A program made the position numbers and the translations under genes. A stretch of DNA of 64,000 bases from CAYWVO01 sp964461835 (lineage in GTDB: Bacteria; Zixibacteria; MSB-5A5; WJJR01; JAJRUJ01): assembly GCA_964461835.1 (NCBI GenBank), contig CAYWVO010000004.1:1-64000 (forward strand). Direction: 5' to 3'. Shown here in pieces: positions 6,419 to 14,972 of this stretch. The stretch's first letter is position 1, and every line of letters starts with the position of its first letter. Under the pieces are notes generated by a model, which did not search any database, was not told the DNA's origin, and saw only the letters and a program-made list of their open reading frames with translations.

Positions 6419-7552
6419 ATGAATACTAGCGTCCTGGCTCCATATGCCGCGAGTGATGCGCGGTCGTTGGGGCGCAGGTATCCTGAGGAATCCCATCCCT
6501 ATCGCGGCGAATACCAGCGCGATCGGGAGCGAATTATCCACTGTTCCGCCTTTCGTCGGCTGGAATACAAAACCCAGGTGTTTGTGAACCATGAAGGCGA
6601 CAATTATCGCACCCGCTTGACTCATACCATCGAAGTTGCCCAAATTGCCCGTTCGATTGCCCGGGCATTGCAGCTACACGAAGATCTCGCCGAATCGGTC
6701 GCGCTGGCGCATGACCTTGGTCATACGCCCTTTGGCCACGCTGGGGAGACCAGCTTGAATCTCCTTTTGCAGGAACATGGTATTAAGGAGGGATTTTCGC
6801 ACAATTACCAGAGTTTGCGCGTGGTTGATTCTCTGGAAATCCGCTACCCCCATTTTCGGGGATTAAACCTCACCTTTGAAACCCGCGAGGGTATTGTCAA
6901 GCACGAGACCGCCTACGATGTTCCGGCACCGGGTACTTATCATCCCGAATGGCAAGCCACGCTGGAAGCCCAGTTGGTCAACCTCGCCGATGAAATCGCC
7001 TACAATTCCCACGATATTGACGACGGCCTGCGGTCGGGAATCCTGGCCTGGAATGAACTCGGCGAGGTCGAGTTGTGGCGGGATTTGTATGAGGCGTCAG
7101 TGGCGGATCACGTCAACCTGGATGATCGCCAACGACGGTACCTGCTCGTTCGCAGGTTGATCAATATGCAAGTGACCGACCTCGTGGAGAATACGCGTGC
7201 CCGACTCGCCCAATTCTCCATTGAGACGCTGGATGATGTCCGCTCATGCCTGGAGAGCCTCGTTGCGTTTTCTCCGGCGTTCCAGCAACGACTGGCGCCA
7301 TTGAAGACGTTTTTGTTCGAACGCATGTATCGTCACTATCGCTTGATCCGGATGGAAGAAAAGGCCCGGATGATTATCCGGCGGCTATTTGACGCTTATT
7401 TGAATAATCCGAATCAGATCGATCCCTCATTCCGTCACCGGATGGGCAAAACCGATCACGTGCGTCTGGCGGCTGATTATATCGCCGGAATGACTGATCG
7501 GTTTGCCATGCTGGAGTACAAGAAGCTGTTCGACCCCTTTGAATTAGTATAA
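6419..7552 (+). CDS. dGTP triphosphohydrolase-like protein (HD domain)
   Basis: The 377-aa protein has the dGTPase family start (RDRERIIHCSAFRRLEYKTQV) and the HD metal centre: H69 in RLTHT, H98-D99 in AHDLGHTPFGH, and a later LADEIAYNSHDIDDG. The family hydrolyses dGTP, and in dNTPase-type members other dNTPs, to the nucleoside and triphosphate, which controls the dNTP pool and can affect phage growth. Length matches the shorter dGTPase-like group rather than the 505-aa Escherichia coli Dgt. AAGGGA precedes the ATG by 5 nt. It lies upstream of a replication gene (holA), which fits a role in DNA-precursor balance. Confidence 0.9.
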   Translation: MNTSVLAPYAASDARSLGRRYPEESHPYRGEYQRDRERIIHCSAFRRLEYKTQVFVNHEGDNYRTRLTHTIEVAQIARSIARALQLHEDLAESVALAHDLGHTPFGHAGETSLNLLLQEHGIKEGFSHNYQSLRVVDSLEIRYPHFRGLNLTFETREGIVKHETAYDVPAPGTYHPEWQATLEAQLVNLADEIAYNSHDIDDGLRSGILAWNELGEVELWRDLYEASVADHVNLDDRQRRYLLVRRLINMQVTDLVENTRARLAQFSIETLDDVRSCLESLVAFSPAFQQRLAPLKTFLFERMYRHYRLIRMEEKARMIIRRLFDAYLNNPNQIDPSFRHRMGKTDHVRLAADYIAGMTDRFAMLEYKKLFDPFELV

Positions 7553-7711
7553 CTGCCGTTGCAGATATCGGCCACTTTGCTGCATCCCCATGGGCATTCC
7601 TGTGGGCCACCGGCACGAATCCGATATTGCATCTCGTTGTTTGCCAGCAAGATGCCACAAAACCCTCGTCCGATTACACCTGGTACCGTACTTGCTCCAA
7701 ACCTGGGAGTT

Positions 7712-8089
7712 ATGAAATGCTTCGTGATCACCAATCGCAGGAATGAACCGCACGTGCGGGAAAACTGTTCAGTGGGATTTCTTATCCCGGAAGTTGACAT
7801 CTCCTTCCAGGCTCGCTTTCTGGGTACTGCGGTAGAGTGCGAATATGCGGCGTTACTGGCATTGCTGGAATTCGCCGATCTCAATCCACGACTTTTCAAG
7901 AATAAGATTCTCGAGATATTCGGCAGCGATCAGCACGTTGTGGGACAAGTGAACAATATCCTCCATTGCGACGAGTTCGCCCGCCCCTTTCATTCGCGGA
8001 CCATGCAATACAAGCGGAAGATCGCCTTTTCGCTGAGTTGGATTCCCCCGTCTGACAATCCGGCGCTGCCGCCGGATGTTTCTCCATAA
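7712..8089 (+). CDS. Degenerate RNase H-fold protein (hypothetical)
   Basis: Starting at the ATG behind GGGAG (the better of two candidate starts, the other being 7652), the product is 125 aa. It is not a standard RNase HI, but the order of motifs is that of the RNase H fold: ECEYAALLALLEFA (compare AEYxALxxGL), LEIFGSDQHVVGQVNN (compare LxIxGDSQLVVNQVN) and FSLSWIPPSDNPALP (compare the IPRxxNxxAD end). The first-strand Asp and the last Asp/His are not evident and the GDS is rearranged to GSD, so RNase activity is doubtful. This is a pattern match by eye. It sits between dGTPase and holA. Confidence 0.55.
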   Translation: MKCFVITNRRNEPHVRENCSVGFLIPEVDISFQARFLGTAVECEYAALLALLEFADLNPRLFKNKILEIFGSDQHVVGQVNNILHCDEFARPFHSRTMQYKRKIAFSLSWIPPSDNPALPPDVSP

Positions 8090-8164
8090 GCGTGTCCGGA
8101 AGTTCTCCTTCCTAAAAGATTTCATTGTGTGTAGTTTCCCGTATCTCTTTGTTGGGAGAGAAAT

Positions 8165-9181
8165 ATGGGACTCACCGAAGACATCGTTGCCGGCGCTGTT
8201 GGCCCGGCGTATCTGGTTTTGAGTGAGGAAGAGTATCTGCGAGTCGATGCCACTCGCCGCTGGTTGGCCGCGCTAAACCAGGTCGCGACACCAAAAGCAC
8301 ATTTTTTTCGTGCACCCCGTTGGGACTTGGCCGCAATCGAAGGACTGATGATGACCGTGCCGCTGTTCGACGAACTTACTGCACTGATATTGCATGATGT
8401 CGATCGGCTGCCGGCCGGCCAGCAAAAACGTCTTTTGGAATTACTTGCCCAGAGCAGTCCGCATGTCCGGATTATGATGACTGCGGCGGCGCTGGACAAA
8501 CGTCGTTCGTTTTATAAGGGGCTGGCCAAACAGGTCACGGTGGAAAGTTTCAATCGCATTTATGATAATCAGCGACCCGGTTGGGTAACACGAATCGCCG
8601 GCAATTTTGGCTGGTCGATTTCACCGGATGCGGCGCTGGCCGTGACCGAATTGGTCGGTGAGGACCTTATGGGATACGAAGCCGAACTGAAAAAAATTAT
8701 CCTCTATATCGGCGAGCAGCGGCGCATTGAGCTACGGGATGTTGAAGAGGTCTTGTTCTCCGAAGCCCGCTTTGGGGGGTTCGCACTGATCGATGCGTTT
8801 GGTAAGCGTGATGTCTCCCGGGTGTTGCGCATAATTCGTGAGGTCTACGCCGCTCCCGGTGCGAAGAGTTCTTGGATGCCGATGTTGGCGAGTGGACTGT
8901 TTCGACTCATTCGCATAAAGGCGCTGAGCAACTCCCATAGTGATCGTGAGATCGCCACCGAGTTGGGGTTGAATCCCTATGTGGTCAAGCTGCTGCGAGA
9001 GCAGGCTGCGCGCTTTTCGCGGGACCAACTACTGAACGCGATCCACCGCCTTTACCGGGCGGAGCTGGATATTAAGACATCAGCCCTGCCTGGCACGCTC
9101 GCCGCGGAGTTGATGCTGCTGCACACTCTGGTGCCGCCGGATCAAGAACGGTCAACGGCGAACCAGAGCCGGAAAAGGTAA
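8165..9181 (+). CDS. holA: DNA polymerase III subunit delta
   Basis: The 338-aa protein matches the HolA family in length and in pattern: an N-terminal segment of the PAYLVLSEEEYLRVDATRRWL type, FDELTALILHDVDRL, a middle AAA+-like domain with LVGEDLMGYEAELKKIILY, and a helical C-terminal collar domain. Delta opens the beta sliding clamp as part of the clamp loader at the replication fork. GGGAGAGAA precedes the ATG. Its TAA at 9179-9181 is followed within 15 bp by the sigma-factor gene. Confidence 0.9.
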   Translation: MGLTEDIVAGAVGPAYLVLSEEEYLRVDATRRWLAALNQVATPKAHFFRAPRWDLAAIEGLMMTVPLFDELTALILHDVDRLPAGQQKRLLELLAQSSPHVRIMMTAAALDKRRSFYKGLAKQVTVESFNRIYDNQRPGWVTRIAGNFGWSISPDAALAVTELVGEDLMGYEAELKKIILYIGEQRRIELRDVEEVLFSEARFGGFALIDAFGKRDVSRVLRIIREVYAAPGAKSSWMPMLASGLFRLIRIKALSNSHSDREIATELGLNPYVVKLLREQAARFSRDQLLNAIHRLYRAELDIKTSALPGTLAAELMLLHTLVPPDQERSTANQSRKR

Positions 9182-9182
9182 A

Positions 9183-9198
9183 ACCACGATATCGTGGT
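9183..9198. promoter_or_regulatory. Perfect 16-bp palindrome over the sigma-factor start
   Basis: ACCACGAT|ATCGTGGT is perfectly symmetric, begins just after the holA stop and contains the GTG start codons of the sigma gene. It has no loop, so it reads more like a dimeric-protein operator than an RNA hairpin. Confidence 0.4.
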
Positions 9199-9811
9199 GA
9201 ATAACGTGAACGACGAGAGCAAGGAACAAAAGCCGTGGAAACGTCACCCGGAGGAGCGATCCTGGGTGCAACAGGCGCAGCAGGGCGACCATGCCGCATT
9301 CGCTAACCTCGTCAAATTGCATCAAAAGTCGGCATATCGCTGGGCCTACCGCATGGTGCATACGCACGACGCGGCAGATGATATTGCCCAGGAGGCGTTT
9401 ATCCGCCTACACCGGGCGTTGGAGCGTATCGATGCGGAACGACCATTGAGTTCCTGGCTGTGCCGGGTGGTGATCAATTTGAGTACCAATTACTTACGCC
9501 GCCAGAAGACCAGTGTTTCCCTGGAGGAAAATCCCGGTATCGAGTCCCTGATCACCCCGGATATTGATATTGATCATCCCGCCCAGGCCCATCAGCGGAA
9601 AGAGTTTCTGGTTAAACTGGAGGCGGCCATCGAGAAATTACCCACTAAGTTCAAGACCGTGTTTATCTTACGTGTCCAGGACCACCGGTCATATGAGGAG
9701 ATTGCGGAGGTTTTAGGAATCAATATCGGCACCGTGATGTCACGACTCTCGCGGGCGCGTAGTCGTCTTCGCCAGGAATTAGCCGAAGAATTAAAAAAAA
9801 TGCGGGAGTAA
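9194..9811 (+). CDS. RNA polymerase sigma factor, ECF subfamily
   Basis: The 205-aa protein has region 2 (FANLVKLHQKSAYRWAYRMV, DAADDIAQEAFIRLHRAL, PLSSWLCRVVINL) and region 4 with its helix-turn-helix (LPTKFKTVFILR, SYEEIAEVLGINIGTVMSRLSRARSRLR) and lacks regions 1 and 3, the mark of ECF sigmas. It recruits RNA polymerase to a stress or envelope regulon. GTG codons at 9194, 9197 and 9206 are possible starts; none has a well-placed Shine-Dalgarno, the nearest being AAAAGG before the palindrome. The next gene encodes its probable anti-sigma factor. Confidence 0.92.
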   Translation: MVNNVNDESKEQKPWKRHPEERSWVQQAQQGDHAAFANLVKLHQKSAYRWAYRMVHTHDAADDIAQEAFIRLHRALERIDAERPLSSWLCRVVINLSTNYLRRQKTSVSLEENPGIESLITPDIDIDHPAQAHQRKEFLVKLEAAIEKLPTKFKTVFILRVQDHRSYEEIAEVLGINIGTVMSRLSRARSRLRQELAEELKKMRE

Positions 9812-9848
9812 ATGGAATACAGCGGGGTATTTACTGTAGGTTGAGTAT

Positions 9849-11075
9849 TTGAAGAATCAACCGTTTATCGGAGAGAGGATCAAAGGTTCGAAGAAGATGC
9901 AAGGCTGCTCCGACATTAGGCGACTTTTGTATGCCGAACCGGGATCATTGAGCGATCTCGAGCGCGGGCGCTTGGATGAACATCTACGCCAATGTTTGGC
10001 GTGTCGGCAGATCTACCAGGACTTGTCGCTGGTAGATCAAGAATCGTCCGCTTTGAGCGTGCCGGATCCCGGTGACAATTACTGGGATTCGTTTTATCTC
10101 CGCGTGCGCACGCGGTTGACGGAAGAAGAATCCCGATCCGCGGTGTGGTATCGGCGCCTTATCTACGAACGGCCGGCCGTTGCCGTACCACTGGCGGTTG
10201 CAGCGATTGTGGTGCTGGTTTTCATTGGTCAACTTGCCTTCGGACCCGGTGAATTGGATGAGCCAACTCAATACACCGAATATACTCCACCAGAAGAGGC
10301 CCCGGTCGAACGAGTGGAAGTCGCTCCGGAGTCTTTAATTACCGAACAGCAACCCGCCGAGATACCCGGGTCGTTGACCGATCAGGAAGAGCAGACCCTC
10401 GCCGAAACGACGCCGGCCGAACGAAAAACCAGCCCGGTTTCTGAGCCGGAAGTCGATTCCGCGGTTGACGTTGCCGAGGAATTAGCCGGCGGGGCTGAAG
10501 ATACGGCGGCGGCAACTCCGAAAACTGGTGAGGAAGTATCGGAACCGGTTCTTGCCGGAAAGGAACCGGATACACAGGCCGTTGACCTTCCGCGGCGCAA
10601 AATGATTATTGTCCGGGGGGATACCGCGCAGACCGAGTTGGGCGATGCCAAACCGCCCCGGGGCCGGGATCTGGAGCTGGCCGAGCAACCCAATGCACCA
10701 TTCCCCGAGGATACCGGTGAATTGTTGACCACCGAACGTGTTCTGGGAACCAACCTCACCGGGGAATACGATGAACTGGACAGCGGAACTCCCGCCCTTA
10801 ACCGTGGCACACTTTCGGACGCTGATCGGAACTTCTTCGATCAACGCATTGCCGAGCTGACGGACCGGTGGGAAGAGAAAATGTCCGGTGAAGACCGACG
10901 TGAACTCTGCCGCGAACTCGTTGATCTCTACTATCATGTTGCCGTCAACTGGCGAGAAGAGGCCGATGTCCGCACCGCCCTGGAATATATCGAAGAGGCC
11001 CGCGAGATCCTCCGCGAAGAAGACTACCCCGATCTGGACGCCAAAGCAGGCGCTCTGAAATCACTGTTGAATTAA
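9849..11075 (+). CDS. Membrane anti-sigma factor with zinc-finger (ZAS) domain
   Basis: The N-terminal cytoplasmic part carries C20 and the H45-x3-C49-x2-C52 motif of zinc-binding anti-sigma domains. A single membrane helix spans about 108-131. The remaining 270 residues are predicted outside the membrane, acidic and Pro/Thr/Glu-rich, with a short helical end (about 320-408). The factor should hold the upstream ECF sigma inactive until an envelope signal triggers release. The start is either TTG 9849 or ATG 9897; the ATG (17 residues shorter) retains the whole zinc motif. Gene order sigma then anti-sigma is the usual arrangement. The long disordered tail is atypical and may sense the signal. 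Confidence 0.82.
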   Translation: MKNQPFIGERIKGSKKMQGCSDIRRLLYAEPGSLSDLERGRLDEHLRQCLACRQIYQDLSLVDQESSALSVPDPGDNYWDSFYLRVRTRLTEEESRSAVWYRRLIYERPAVAVPLAVAAIVVLVFIGQLAFGPGELDEPTQYTEYTPPEEAPVERVEVAPESLITEQQPAEIPGSLTDQEEQTLAETTPAERKTSPVSEPEVDSAVDVAEELAGGAEDTAAATPKTGEEVSEPVLAGKEPDTQAVDLPRRKMIIVRGDTAQTELGDAKPPRGRDLELAEQPNAPFPEDTGELLTTERVLGTNLTGEYDELDSGTPALNRGTLSDADRNFFDQRIAELTDRWEEKMSGEDRRELCRELVDLYYHVAVNWREEADVRTALEYIEEAREILREEDYPDLDAKAGALKSLLN

Positions 11076-11092
11076 GCCGTGATCAATTCCCC

Positions 11093-11121
11093 CGGGGTGT
11101 GAAAGAACGTCACAAACCCCG
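11093..11121. terminator. Convergent-gene hairpin without T-run
   Basis: CGGGG-TGTGA, a 7-base loop, then TCACA-AA-CCCCG, forming a bulged 10-bp stem between the anti-sigma gene (+) and the GT39-TPR gene (-). It overlaps the end of the latter. Confidence 0.4.
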
Positions 11122-13308
11122 ATTGAGAATTTGCTCCATCAGCGCGCGTGCCCCCGAATGATCTGGGTCTTTCCGTAAAATCTGGTCCAGGAGTTTCTGT
11201 CCCTGATTCCTCTGGCCGGTCCCGATGTACGCGATGGCCAGTTTAAATTCCGCGCCAATATCGCCGGGTTTCATTTGCAGGTACTTCTGTAAGGGTTCAA
11301 TCGCCAGGCCTGGACGGTCAGTCTGGAGGTAAAGCGCCGCAATGTTCAACCAGCAATACGGATATTGCGGTGATGACTCCACACATCTGGTAAACATCAC
11401 CTCCGCCCGGTCGCGCCGACTTTGATCGATGTATAAAAGCCCCAGGTTATTCAAAATCGGTGCAAACGTGGAATCGATGGCCAATCCTGCCAGGTAAGCC
11501 TCCTCGGCTTCGGCATATTCACCGATATCGCGTCGGGCATCTCCGAGATTGAGATGCGCTTCAATCAAACGCGGATTGGCGCGAATTGCCCGTTGGAAAA
11601 CGCCAATTGCGCGCGACGTATCCCCCGATTCGCGGTACGCCAGTCCGAGGTTGTTATAGGCCATGGCATCCCCGGGTTTTGCCCCTAAGGCATAGATATA
11701 GTTGTCGATGGCATCTTCGTATCTGCCCAGGCGGTACAAGTCGTAGGCGAGATTATGTCGCGAGAAAAAGTGGTTGGGCCACAATGCTAACGCTCGCTCG
11801 TATGCGGCAATCGCCCGCCGGTATTCCCCCTGCCGGTCCAGAATGACACCCTGTTGGTAGTGGTAGTGGATCATGTTGGCGGAACCAACGCCGAACCGCG
11901 ACACATTGGTAATGAATAGTAAAACGGCGATGGAGAACCAGGTGCCAATCGCGCGCGCACTGGTTGGCCGCTCACGGGCCATGTGCCACAGCCGGGGAAA
12001 TGCCACAATCGCAAAAATCAGGATTAATGGTACAACGGGCAATCGGTGCCGGGCAGTGACCAGAAAACCGACGACCGAGAGCAGATACGTGCCAACGAAG
12101 AGCAACATCGACTCAACTGCCGGCCCGTCCCGCCGGGCGGCCCACATCCCCCACAGACCGAATGCTGAGAAAAGTCCCAGGGGAAACCAGAGCAAAGTGT
12201 GGTGAATGCCGAGACGAAGCAACGTTGCATTCTTCGCGTAGGTATAAATATCCCACTGATCGCCGTTCTCCCAACCATGCCAGAAATAGTACAGTTTTTT
12301 CCCCAACAGGCCTAATGTATGCCCCGGATTCTTCAACATCACCGAGAATGTTTTCTTCATCCAGTAGTTGGAGATCTCGGATGGCTTCAGTGGTTCCCGC
12401 ATGTCGTAAATCGCCAGTGAATCGGTTGTCCGCACAAATGTCGACCAATCCCCCCATTGGTGATAACGCAATTGAGGCATCACCATCGTCAATCCATCCG
12501 CCTCTTTGTTATTCCCGAGATAGAGGTTAATACCACCTTGGTACGATATGGGCACGAAATCATCGGCGACAACTGCGTTACGGACCGTGACAATGGAGAC
12601 CGGCAGGGATGTTCCCACGAGAAGCGAGACCGCTAGAATCCAACTGGGCACCGTTGAGCGCGCGCTGGCGCGGAAGCGCCAGAGGATCCAAATGAGGAGC
12701 GCTATCACAAACAGGAGAATGTTCGGCCGGGCAATCGCTGAAATCCCTAGAATGAGTCCGACTCCCAACGAAACGCGCGGGGTCAGCCGTCGACGTTGAA
12801 TTGCTCCCGCCAGTACATAGAGTGCCCAAAGATTTAGGGGGATGATCAAAACAGGGATCAGCAATTCACTCTCGTAGTATATTGCAGTCGGCCACAGCGC
12901 CCAGAGCAGGGCCGCCACTGTCCCCACCGGGGCACTGAATAAGCGTTTTCCCAGCAGGTACACCAAGACGCAGGATACTGATCCCAAAAGCGCGTGGACG
13001 ATACGGACCGCCCAGAGGGAATCACCGAGTACACTGATAATTCCCGCCAGGAAGTACGGATAGAGTGGGGCACGAAAAAAGATCCCGGATCCCCAAAAAT
13101 CTCCGGCAACGATTTCACGGGCCCACAACAAGTGCCAGCGAGCATCCACCGCCGGCTCGGCAAAGCTCGCGGCGTTAGTTGCAAGTTCCCCAAACACCCA
13201 CAGCCGCGCAGCAAGACCAACGCCAAAAATGAGGTAGGGCAAAAAAGGGATAAACCCGCTGGAGTGTTGGATGGGGGATAAGGGTTGTTTTACGCGTTTG
13301 GTCGTCAT
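11110..13308 (-). CDS. GT39-like membrane glycosyltransferase fused to TPR repeats
   Basis: The 732-aa protein has about 10-12 membrane helices in its first 460 residues, with an early loop containing EPAVDARWHLLWARE and GIFFRAPLYPYFL, the acidic loop and RAPLYP signature of ArnT/PMT-like GT-C enzymes. These transfer sugars from polyprenyl-phosphate donors at the periplasmic face. From about residue 465 to the end there are seven or eight TPR units (AYNNLGLAYRESGDTSRAI, AEAEEAYLAGLAIDS and others), probably in the periplasm for partner binding. The acceptor is unknown. It is transcribed alone, converging on the anti-sigma gene and diverging from ecfT. Confidence 0.85.
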   Translation of the reverse strand: MTTKRVKQPLSPIQHSSGFIPFLPYLIFGVGLAARLWVFGELATNAASFAEPAVDARWHLLWAREIVAGDFWGSGIFFRAPLYPYFLAGIISVLGDSLWAVRIVHALLGSVSCVLVYLLGKRLFSAPVGTVAALLWALWPTAIYYESELLIPVLIIPLNLWALYVLAGAIQRRRLTPRVSLGVGLILGISAIARPNILLFVIALLIWILWRFRASARSTVPSWILAVSLLVGTSLPVSIVTVRNAVVADDFVPISYQGGINLYLGNNKEADGLTMVMPQLRYHQWGDWSTFVRTTDSLAIYDMREPLKPSEISNYWMKKTFSVMLKNPGHTLGLLGKKLYYFWHGWENGDQWDIYTYAKNATLLRLGIHHTLLWFPLGLFSAFGLWGMWAARRDGPAVESMLLFVGTYLLSVVGFLVTARHRLPVVPLILIFAIVAFPRLWHMARERPTSARAIGTWFSIAVLLFITNVSRFGVGSANMIHYHYQQGVILDRQGEYRRAIAAYERALALWPNHFFSRHNLAYDLYRLGRYEDAIDNYIYALGAKPGDAMAYNNLGLAYRESGDTSRAIGVFQRAIRANPRLIEAHLNLGDARRDIGEYAEAEEAYLAGLAIDSTFAPILNNLGLLYIDQSRRDRAEVMFTRCVESSPQYPYCWLNIAALYLQTDRPGLAIEPLQKYLQMKPGDIGAEFKLAIAYIGTGQRNQGQKLLDQILRKDPDHSGARALMEQILNRGL

Positions 13309-13353
13309 TGATCCGAATTAACATTCTGACATTTCAACGGGCAAGTGATAGTC

Positions 13354-13383
13354 TTGTCTTTTCACGACCATTTGCCTACTAAT
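13354..13383 (+). promoter_or_regulatory. Candidate promoter placing the ecfT mRNA start at its ATG
   Basis: TTGTCT (13354-13359), 17-bp spacer, TACTAAT (13377-13383). Transcription would begin at about 13389-13390, which is the ecfT start codon, implying a leaderless message. No ribosome-binding site is seen before that ATG. Confidence 0.4.
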
Positions 13384-13388
13384 ATGCA

Positions 13389-14168
13389 ATGCGTGTGGTC
13401 AAGAAAGGGAGACAGTCAAGGACACCCTTAGATCCCCGGCTGGTTATTCTGGTCGTGTTCTCATATGCAATCTGGCTCTTTCTTGCCGGTGATCTGGCAC
13501 GCACCGCCGGAGTAATTGCCGGATTTACACTCTTGCTGTTCATTTTCGTGGGCGATTTCTCTGTCTTGATGCGGCGACTGCTCGGCGGTCTTCCCAGTGT
13601 GGTCTTAATTATTCTCCTGATCTGGCTTTTAGTTCCGGTGTCGGGAGAGGCGTGGTTTACTATCCTCGGGCGCGATTTCACCAGTGCAGGATTCCTGCGC
13701 GGTGCAACCCTCGGTATCCGCTTTCTCGGTCTCTTTCTCGGCAGTTTGTTCTTGTATGCGGTTGCGAGACCCCAAAATCTGGCCTACGCATTAACCTGGT
13801 TTTTGCGTCCGTTGCGGATTGTCGGGCTGCCCATTCGACAATTGGAGTATGTATTCTGGATTGTTTTTCGCACGATTCCGGTCCTGTCTTTCGAGGCGAT
13901 CACACTTAAATATGCCCAGCAATCACGGGGAGCCGCGTTTTCCGGCGGATTACGTAAGCGGCTGAAGGCTGCTATCTCGACGATTATCCCGGTTTTTGCC
14001 GCCGGGATTCGCCGTACCGACCAATTCGCTCTCGCGTTGCAGGCGCGCGGATTCAACCCGCGTCACACCAGCCCCAATGACAAACAGTCAGCGCTCGGCC
14101 TGGTGGACGGCATCGTTTTCCTGCTGCTTCTCAGCGGTTGGGCAGTGGTGTGCGTATCACTTTTCTAA
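13389..14168 (+). CDS. ecfT: Energy-coupling factor transporter transmembrane protein EcfT
   Basis: The 259-aa protein has five or six hydrophobic helices and the two cytoplasmic coupling motifs of EcfT/CbiQ proteins: the Ala-Arg-Gly type motifs appear as QQSRGAAF and ALQARGF. EcfT links two ATPases (EcfA, EcfA') to a substrate-binding S component for vitamin or metal-ion uptake. Neither ATPase nor S component is in the window, so it must use partners coded elsewhere. It is followed 12 bp later by truA, the same ecfT-truA order seen in Firmicutes, where ecfA genes precede it. Confidence 0.85.
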   Translation: MRVVKKGRQSRTPLDPRLVILVVFSYAIWLFLAGDLARTAGVIAGFTLLLFIFVGDFSVLMRRLLGGLPSVVLIILLIWLLVPVSGEAWFTILGRDFTSAGFLRGATLGIRFLGLFLGSLFLYAVARPQNLAYALTWFLRPLRIVGLPIRQLEYVFWIVFRTIPVLSFEAITLKYAQQSRGAAFSGGLRKRLKAAISTIIPVFAAGIRRTDQFALALQARGFNPRHTSPNDKQSALGLVDGIVFLLLLSGWAVVCVSLF

Positions 14169-14180
14169 GGAGAGATACCA

Positions 14181-14909
14181 ATGCCCCGTTTCAAGATGAC
14201 TGTTGAATATCACGGAGGGAAATTCGCGGGCTGGCAGGTGCAGCCATCATTGCGCACCGTACAGGGGCAACTACAAAAATGCCTGCGTTGGATTCTGAAT
14301 AAAGATACGCCGGTCACCGGGGCCGGTCGAACCGATACCGGTGTCCATGCCCTCGGCCAGGTTGCCCATTTTGACACCGATGCCGTGATTCCGTTAACTT
14401 TCGCCGACCGCCTGAATTCGGCCTTACCGGACGATATTTGTGTGCTCAGCATTGACGATGTCGCACCGGATTTTCACGCCCGCTTTTCCGCGATACAGAA
14501 AACTTACTACTACAAGCTTACCTTGTATCCGTCTGCTTTCGCGGGGGGCTTGGCGTGGACGGTTCTGGACAAACTGGATTGGCCGGCCCTCGAAGATGCG
14601 ACCGCTCGCCTGGAGGGCGATAAAGACTGTTCGGGCTTCTGCCGCGTTGGTTCTCTAAAAGATGATGCCACCTGCTCGATTAAATCGATAACCTGGCAGC
14701 GAAATGAGCGGGAGGCGATGCTAGAAATAACTGCCGACCGGTTTTTGCATCGGATGGTACGGTTGATCGTAGGAACGCTGATCGATATCGGCCGCGGGAA
14801 TCACTCCCCGGATCATATTGACAAAATCATCGAAAGCCGGAATGTCCGGCTCGCCGCCCAGGCTGCGCCTGCTGAGGGATTGTATTTAGCGCACGTAGAA
14901 TACCCTTGA
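14181..14909 (+). CDS. truA: tRNA pseudouridine(38-40) synthase TruA
   Basis: The 242-aa enzyme isomerises uridines 38-40 in the tRNA anticodon arm. The catalytic Asp is D52 in GAGRTDTGVHA, and the start (RFKMTVEYHGGKFAGWQVQP) and RFLHRMVRLIVGTL segments are typical. Length matches the family. AAGGAGAG precedes the ATG, 12 bp after ecfT, so translation is probably from a shared message. Confidence 0.95.
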   Translation: MPRFKMTVEYHGGKFAGWQVQPSLRTVQGQLQKCLRWILNKDTPVTGAGRTDTGVHALGQVAHFDTDAVIPLTFADRLNSALPDDICVLSIDDVAPDFHARFSAIQKTYYYKLTLYPSAFAGGLAWTVLDKLDWPALEDATARLEGDKDCSGFCRVGSLKDDATCSIKSITWQRNEREAMLEITADRFLHRMVRLIVGTLIDIGRGNHSPDHIDKIIESRNVRLAAQAAPAEGLYLAHVEYP

Positions 14910-14972
14910 ATCGCCCTTACCCGGATTGTTTATTCCAAAGGTTATTGGTACAACTAACGAAAGGACACAACG

